Origin: DASRIA01 sp963768885
GTDB lineage: Bacteria > Actinomycetota > Thermoleophilia > Solirubrobacterales > JBBDJG01
DNA length: 64,000 bases
Assembly: GCA_963768885.1 (NCBI GenBank)
Contig: CAVYJN010000008.1
Location: 1 to 64,000, forward strand
Reading direction: 5' to 3'
The notes under the pieces were generated by a model, which worked only from the letters and a program-made list of their open reading frames with translations, did no database searches and was not told the DNA's origin. The translations under genes and the position numbers were made by a program. This document shows, piece after piece, positions 59,398 to 64,000 of this stretch (positions are counted from its first letter, which is position 1; each line of letters begins with the position of its first letter).

Positions 59398-62300
59398 CAA
59401 TCTCCCTTCACCGTCCATGTGACCGGCCTGCGGCGATGGGGCTCGTAGGAGCAGAACGTCCCGGTCCTCACGGTCGAGGCAAGTTCCTGACCGAGGTCTG
59501 CATCCATCTCGTCGATCCGCTTCAGCGTCATGCGGATCGCTTTCGTGACGGAGACGCGCGCGCGTTCGGCGTTCGAGGCGGCCTTGCGGTCGCGCCCATG
59601 GAGCCCGACAGCGCCCGCCAACTCGCCGGCGAGGGCATCCATCTCCTCTCGCGCAGCGACCGCCCGTTCGGGATCGTTGAACGACTCGGCCTCGTGAAGT
59701 TCCGCCAGCAACACCTCGAGCCGGTCGCGATAGGCGGCCTTGGCCTCGGCATCGAGCGCCGGCCCGGCGTCGCCGCCGTCGCCGGTCACAAGGCCGTCGT
59801 CGCGGCCGATACCGTCGCGTGATGACGGTGTCGGCGAAGTGGCAAGCTGGAGCGCGTGGATCTCGATGCCCGGGCTCGAGAGCAGGGTCCCCAGACACCG
59901 AACGCCTTTGCTGTCCCGGATGTGGATCGTCCGGCCGCCGAAGTCGAATGCCCACACGTCGCCTTTCCGGGTCAGCGAGGCGCTGAGAACGGGAGGAGGC
60001 TCGCCTGGGCCTGAAGGCTCCGGGAACGGTTCAGGCTCGACCTCCCCGAGGCCGTCCCGCATCCGCTCAGCCTGCTCGACGATCCTCTCCATGCCAAGGT
60101 CGCCGGCGATTCGGCCGCCTCGGTCGAGCAGGGTCAGCGCGCGCCCACGGTCCCCGGGCCCGTCGCGGGACGCGAGCATCCGAGCCTCATCTATGTCGAG
60201 CAGCGCCTCGAACGGGCGCGCATGCATCCTCGCGCACGCGATCCGTGCGGTCTCGAAATGCGTGGCGGCCGTGTCCCAGTCCTTCGTTGTGGCGGCGAGG
60301 ATGCCGAGGAAGCGCGTGACCGGGCCGTCGAAGACGCATTGGGCCGTCACGACGTTACGACGCGCGAAGGGAAGCAGCAGCTGATAGACGGCGGCGGCTC
60401 GCCGCTCGTCCCCAAGATGGCGGCACACTTCCGCAAGCAGCGCCATCATGTTCATCCAGCCGTTGTACCGCGGCAGGTTCGAGAGGCCGGTCTGGTCGAG
60501 CCGATCCAGTTCGCGCTGCGCCTCCGGCTCACGGCCGAGCTCGCAATAGATTCGCGCGAGAGCCGCGCGCCAGCCCACGATCCGTGGGGCGGCGACCGCG
60601 TAGCTGTGGACCAGCTCCTCCACCTCGCCGATCCGACCCTGGGTCCAACGCATCATCGTGAGCTGCGCCACCGCCAGCAGCTGGATCATGCGGTCATCCA
60701 GCGCCCTGCCCACGCTGGCCGCCTCCGCGTTCCACTGCTCCGCCTCGGCATACTCCCCCGTGATGGTCGACCAGCGCGCGCGCTGCAGCGGCAGATACGC
60801 GCGCGCTCGCGGATCTGGGCTGTCTGCCGCGGTCCGTTCGAGGGCGGCCAGCGCGTCGTCGGCTGTGCTCAGGTCGTCGAGCTCGAGCAAATAGTCGATC
60901 TGCCGCGTGCGTGTCTGGAGCGCCAGCTCCGCGTTACCCGCCTCCTCGGTCAACAGGAGCAGCTCCTCCACCCAATCGAGGTCACGCTCGGTCGTGTCCG
61001 GGCCCCAGGTCGCGAGCTGCCCGTTGATCAGCACGTAAGCGAGCGTCGCCGGATCCTCGAGGCTGCGCGCAATCTCGACGGCCTCGGTCACGAGCTCGTT
61101 CCTGCGTTCCGCCGTGCCGGGCTCGTAGTACAGGGCGGTGGCGATCCGTGCGAGGAGGCGAGCGAGCAGTTCGCGGTCCGCGGGGCCAATTCGCTCGCGC
61201 GCCTCATCGAGGAGTTTGATCGAATCCTGATCAGGCTCTCCGGGCCGGAGGTTGAAGACGTGTATCCCCAGCGCGGCGCGAGCGAGGAGCTCGGGCCGGT
61301 CGGCGGAGCGCGCAAGATTCGCCGCGGCAATCAGGACCTCGCGTGCCGAGGGATCCTGTGCCCGCGTGAGGGCAGTCCCGAGCGAGAGCATGAGCCTCGC
61401 ACAACGCTCCTCGTCGCGAGGCAGCAGGTCGCTCACCTTGATCGCTTGCTGAAAGAGCTCGGCGGCGCGCTCGTAGGCCAGCACCCGCATCGCCTCTGCG
61501 CCGGCACGCTCGGCGTAGTCCAGGGCACGCTCCGCGTCCCCACCCGACTCCGCCGCTTTCACGAAGTGATGGGCCAGCTCCGCAAGATGCTCCGGGTCGT
61601 CCCCGTGCACCTCCAGCAACGCCCTTCCCGCCAGGGCGTGCAGGTCGCTGCGCTCGCGCGATCGCAGCTCCTCGTAGAGGGTCTCCCGTATCAGGCCGTG
61701 GGTGAAACGAAAGCGCCCGATCGAGCCGGGCACGTCGGCGACCAGCCCGGCCGCGCGCGATTGATCGAGCACGTCGACAATTTGCTCACTTCCGGCAGCG
61801 ACAACCCGCTCGAGCGTGCCTAGACGGAACTCGCGCCCGATCACGGCAGCGGCCTTCAACAACTGGACACCCGCCATGCCGAGCGGCTCGAACCGGCGTC
61901 TGATCGTCTCCCGCACGGTGTCCGGCAAAGGGAGGCGCCCGGCACTGCCGGCCGTCCACGCCGCGAGCTGTCCGTCCGCGGCGATCAGGCGCGTGACCTC
62001 GCCGGCGAAAAGCGGGTTGCCCTCGGTAATCGCGTGGAGCTCGCGCACCAGCTCGACGGGCGGCATGCTTCCCATCTCGGCTTCGATCATCATGCCGACC
62101 TGTTCCTCGCCGATGCCTTCGAGCGCCACGCGGCGCCCTTTCAACGCAAGCGTCGCGAACTGCCTCGCGACCGCTTCGGATCGCTCGCGCGCGGCGGCGT
62201 CCTGGTAGGCGGCCATCACGACCACGGCCGCGTCGCCCAGCGACCGCGCCATGAAGTCGAGCAGCGCCAGGGATTCGCGGTCGGCGACATGCAGGTCGTC

Positions 62301-62768
62301 GAGGACGATCAGCAGTGGTTCGCGCCTGCTGTGGTTCCACAGGAAGTGCGTCACCGCGTCGAAGAGCGCGAAGCGCGCCTGCTCGGATCGCAGCGACCCG
62401 ATCGGCTCGATGCCCGGCACGCGCTCGCGGAGCTCTGGAACGATCTGGGCGATCCAGTCGGCGCCTCCCCCCAGCTCCGCCTTCAGCGCAGTCGGGTCCC
62501 GGGCCTCGATCAGCGCGCGAAGCGCCTGCGTCCACGGCCAGTACGCGGGCGCGCCGGGGTTCTCCCAGCAGCGCCCCCAGACGGCAAGCATGTCGTCCTC
62601 GCTCGCGTGCCGGCTGAGCTCCTCGGCGAGCCGCGTCTTGCCGATCCCGGGCTCCCCCGTGACGAGGAAGAGGCCGCCGTGCCCGTTCCGGGCATCGGCG
62701 AGTCCACCCTGAAGTTGCGCCAGTTCCCTGTTCCTACCGATCAGCGATTGACGCTGAGTGTCCTGCAC
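59397..62768 (-). CDS. Large AAA-ATPase/TPR regulatory protein
   Basis: An 1123-residue protein. The N-terminal AAA_16-type ATPase has Walker A GEPGIGKTRL (about 38-47) and Walker B LLIVLDDLHVAD. The middle, about 400-880, is TPR-like helical repeats. The C-terminus has a small beta segment (GGRTIHIRDSKGVRCLGTLL) and a helical block ending VRTGTFCSYEP, found in many actinobacterial ATPases of this build. No LuxR or SARP DNA-binding domain was seen. It resembles signal-transducing STAND-like proteins. GTG 62768 start; it is coupled to the fusion gene downstream. Confidence 0.82.
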   Translation of the reverse strand: MQDTQRQSLIGRNRELAQLQGGLADARNGHGGLFLVTGEPGIGKTRLAEELSRHASEDDMLAVWGRCWENPGAPAYWPWTQALRALIEARDPTALKAELGGGADWIAQIVPELRERVPGIEPIGSLRSEQARFALFDAVTHFLWNHSRREPLLIVLDDLHVADRESLALLDFMARSLGDAAVVVMAAYQDAAARERSEAVARQFATLALKGRRVALEGIGEEQVGMMIEAEMGSMPPVELVRELHAITEGNPLFAGEVTRLIAADGQLAAWTAGSAGRLPLPDTVRETIRRRFEPLGMAGVQLLKAAAVIGREFRLGTLERVVAAGSEQIVDVLDQSRAAGLVADVPGSIGRFRFTHGLIRETLYEELRSRERSDLHALAGRALLEVHGDDPEHLAELAHHFVKAAESGGDAERALDYAERAGAEAMRVLAYERAAELFQQAIKVSDLLPRDEERCARLMLSLGTALTRAQDPSAREVLIAAANLARSADRPELLARAALGIHVFNLRPGEPDQDSIKLLDEARERIGPADRELLARLLARIATALYYEPGTAERRNELVTEAVEIARSLEDPATLAYVLINGQLATWGPDTTERDLDWVEELLLLTEEAGNAELALQTRTRQIDYLLELDDLSTADDALAALERTAADSPDPRARAYLPLQRARWSTITGEYAEAEQWNAEAASVGRALDDRMIQLLAVAQLTMMRWTQGRIGEVEELVHSYAVAAPRIVGWRAALARIYCELGREPEAQRELDRLDQTGLSNLPRYNGWMNMMALLAEVCRHLGDERRAAAVYQLLLPFARRNVVTAQCVFDGPVTRFLGILAATTKDWDTAATHFETARIACARMHARPFEALLDIDEARMLASRDGPGDRGRALTLLDRGGRIAGDLGMERIVEQAERMRDGLGEVEPEPFPEPSGPGEPPPVLSASLTRKGDVWAFDFGGRTIHIRDSKGVRCLGTLLSSPGIEIHALQLATSPTPSSRDGIGRDDGLVTGDGGDAGPALDAEAKAAYRDRLEVLLAELHEAESFNDPERAVAAREEMDALAGELAGAVGLHGRDRKAASNAERARVSVTKAIRMTLKRIDEMDADLGQELASTVRTGTFCSYEPHRRRPVTWTVKGD

Positions 62769-62843
62769 AAGTGGTGACTCCCAAAGTGGACCCAGTCAAA
62801 ATCTAGCCGCTGTGGGGGCCGCGTGTGGCGAATCGAGTGAACG

Positions 62844-64000
62844 TCACACAGCGGGACCGAGCTGCCAGACGCCGTCGTCATGCGCAACGGACAGCCAGCG
62901 ACGCGCGTCACGGCGGCCAAGCTCGATCAGCTCGTTCGCGAACTCCGGGTCGAAGAAGAAGTAGCTCAGCAACTCGCCCCGCCACGGGGAGTCTCCGATG
63001 TCCAGGAGGCGTCCGAGCCGGGCAACGCTTCCACGCCGCCGGAAGAGCTTTCGCCGGCCGTGCAGCCGCTGGTAGCACCGCGTGGCAACGTCGCCGATCT
63101 CGTTCGGTTGCTCGGGCGCGATCAGGATGTAGGGAATCGGCTTGAGAGAGGCGTCGCCAGACTGGCCTCCTTCCGCGATCTGCCGGTTGATGGTGGCGAG
63201 CGTGTGGACGTCGTTGATCAGCGGATCCACGAGGACGCCCTGAAGGAGTTGGGCCACACCGTCGAGCACCTGAGGGCGCTCGCCGTCGCCCAGGGTCGAG
63301 CCGAGACGAGGCGAGTGAAGGGCCGTGATGATCATCCGTCCCGCCCCGAGGTCGAGCGCCGGCCTGATCGGCGTGTTGAGCCGGGTGCCGCCGTCGTAGT
63401 ACCAGCCGCGCGCAGACGGGGGGTCATGGATCTCGACGGCCGGGAAGGCACCCGGGATCGCGGCCGAGGCGATGACGTGCTCCGCCGACAGCGCCGACGT
63501 TCGCACGTAGGTGATGCCGCGGCGGTCGTCGGCTTGGGGTTGCCCTGCGTTCGTGTCGCAGAACACCACGCTCAGGCTGGTGGACGCACGCGTCCCGACC
63601 ACGGCAGCCGCCCTGATGTGCTTCGACTCGACGTTGGCGTGAATTCTCTCGAAGGGAATCCGCGCGTCGAGCGTCGCGCGCAGCGGGGCGGGATTGAGCA
63701 TGCTCCAACCGTGCGCGCCGGGGATGCCCAGGGCGTCGGCGGCCGAGCGCAACGCGAGGCGGACCTGCGCCATCGACAGAAGTGGCGACAGGGCGCTCTC
63801 CCAGCGCATGTCGCGCCAGATCTCACAGCCTTCTTCCAGGGCCTCGCCGGGCGGCCGGTCCGCCGTCGCCGCGACGTATGCGGCGTTGATCGCACCGACA
63901 CTCGTCCCGACGATCACCGTCGGCCGCTCGTCGGGCTTCAGGCGAGGCAGAAGCTCGGAGAGCGCACCGACCTCGTAAGCGCCACGCGCACCGCCTCCGG
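62844..64000 (-). CDS. Patatin-like phospholipase (cut by the window end)
   Basis: About 385 visible residues of a patatin-family lipase; the N-terminus lies beyond position 64000. The oxyanion motif GGGARGAYEVG, the nucleophile elbow GTSVGAINAAY and the Asp-Gly-Gly of the Ser-Asp dyad (YYDGGTRLN) are all present. Patatins hydrolyse acyl esters of phospholipids. It is 75 bases upstream of the AAA/TPR gene on the same strand, so the three genes down to 57370 may be one transcript. Confidence 0.88.
   Translation of the reverse strand, partial: GGGARGAYEVGALSELLPRLKPDERPTVIVGTSVGAINAAYVAATADRPPGEALEEGCEIWRDMRWESALSPLLSMAQVRLALRSAADALGIPGAHGWSMLNPAPLRATLDARIPFERIHANVESKHIRAAAVVGTRASTSLSVVFCDTNAGQPQADDRRGITYVRTSALSAEHVIASAAIPGAFPAVEIHDPPSARGWYYDGGTRLNTPIRPALDLGAGRMIITALHSPRLGSTLGDGERPQVLDGVAQLLQGVLVDPLINDVHTLATINRQIAEGGQSGDASLKPIPYILIAPEQPNEIGDVATRCYQRLHGRRKLFRRRGSVARLGRLLDIGDSPWRGELLSYFFFDPEFANELIELGRRDARRWLSVAHDDGVWQLGPAV

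Noticed and set aside
57865..61823. Two long plus-strand open frames opposite the catalase-hydrolase and ATPase genes
   Set aside because: They lie opposite clear catalytic and Walker motifs and look like shadow translation.
1..64000. CRISPR arrays, tRNA or rRNA genes, insertion sequences, integrases, phage genes
   Set aside because: None recognised on either strand; the only exact repeats of note are the 10-bp duplication, the phased 11-bp units and operator palindromes.

Overview
The window reads as chromosomal DNA from a very GC-rich actinobacterium. The best placement is Thermoleophilia, order Solirubrobacterales. The evidence is the PKD-repeat surface protein whose C-terminal tail is typical of that group (17127-18194), a basic Gly/Ala-rich protein ending in the group's recurrent 'LTSRR' type tail (43549-44157), a secreted RTX-like protein (9655-10158), and many mycobacterial-style genes (DesA3-like desaturase with its reductase, WS/DGAT, CYP125/142-like P450, hydrolase-cyclase fusions). 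I saw no rRNA, tRNA, CRISPR array, insertion sequence, integrase or phage gene. The taxonomy is an inference, not a search result.

Layout. 0-6 kb: a three-domain flavoprotein, a cold-shock protein, a methyltransferase, a glycerophosphodiesterase, and a primary-type sigma factor preceded by two small unknown genes. 6-13 kb: ACT protein, VOC protein divergent from a WYL regulator across a palindrome, a PadR/membrane-protein pair behind a perfect 26-bp palindrome, and several genes with broken frames. 13-31 kb: small-molecule enzymes (cupin, hydrolase, three methyltransferases, lactonase, SDR), an ABC exporter pair, a GGDEF/HD-GYP protein, an ion channel and assorted regulators. 31-33.5 kb: a TetR gene divergent from a ferredoxin-reductase/fatty-acid-desaturase pair. 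33.5-39.2 kb: a tightly coupled nine-gene redox operon. 39-49 kb: MarR/MFS unit, hydrolase-cyclase, glutamine amidotransferase, acyltransferase, SDR, DNA glycosylase, second MFS exporter. 49-57 kb: second flavoprotein, TetR/tautomerase pair, alkylation-repair pair, lipoprotein, RNase D, MaoC, GreA, P450. 57-64 kb: a minus-strand unit of patatin (cut by the window edge), a large AAA/TPR protein, and a catalase-alpha/beta-hydrolase fusion.

Most unusual parts. The 33.5-39.2 kb operon combines two ferric-reductase-like haem membrane modules, a pyridine-nucleotide flavoprotein, a [3Fe-4S]-type ferredoxin, ApbE (flavin transferase) and two duplicated pairs of tiny membrane-anchored proteins. No recognisable FMN-binding acceptor for ApbE is present, and four or five 11-bp direct repeats precede the operon. 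It looks like a transmembrane electron-transfer device with an unknown outside carrier. The second is the catalase-hydrolase fusion, in which the residue aligned with the catalytic distal histidine is glutamine. It is translationally coupled to the ATPase and lies beside a patatin.

Caveats. Six genes need single-base corrections to read through, and all the corrections are in the same direction; one further defect is an exact 10-bp tandem duplication. Together these look more like insertion-type sequence errors than gene decay, but both are possible. Many genes appear to be leaderless, with a TAnnnT hexamer 6-9 nt before the start codon, so several start choices rest on that pattern.
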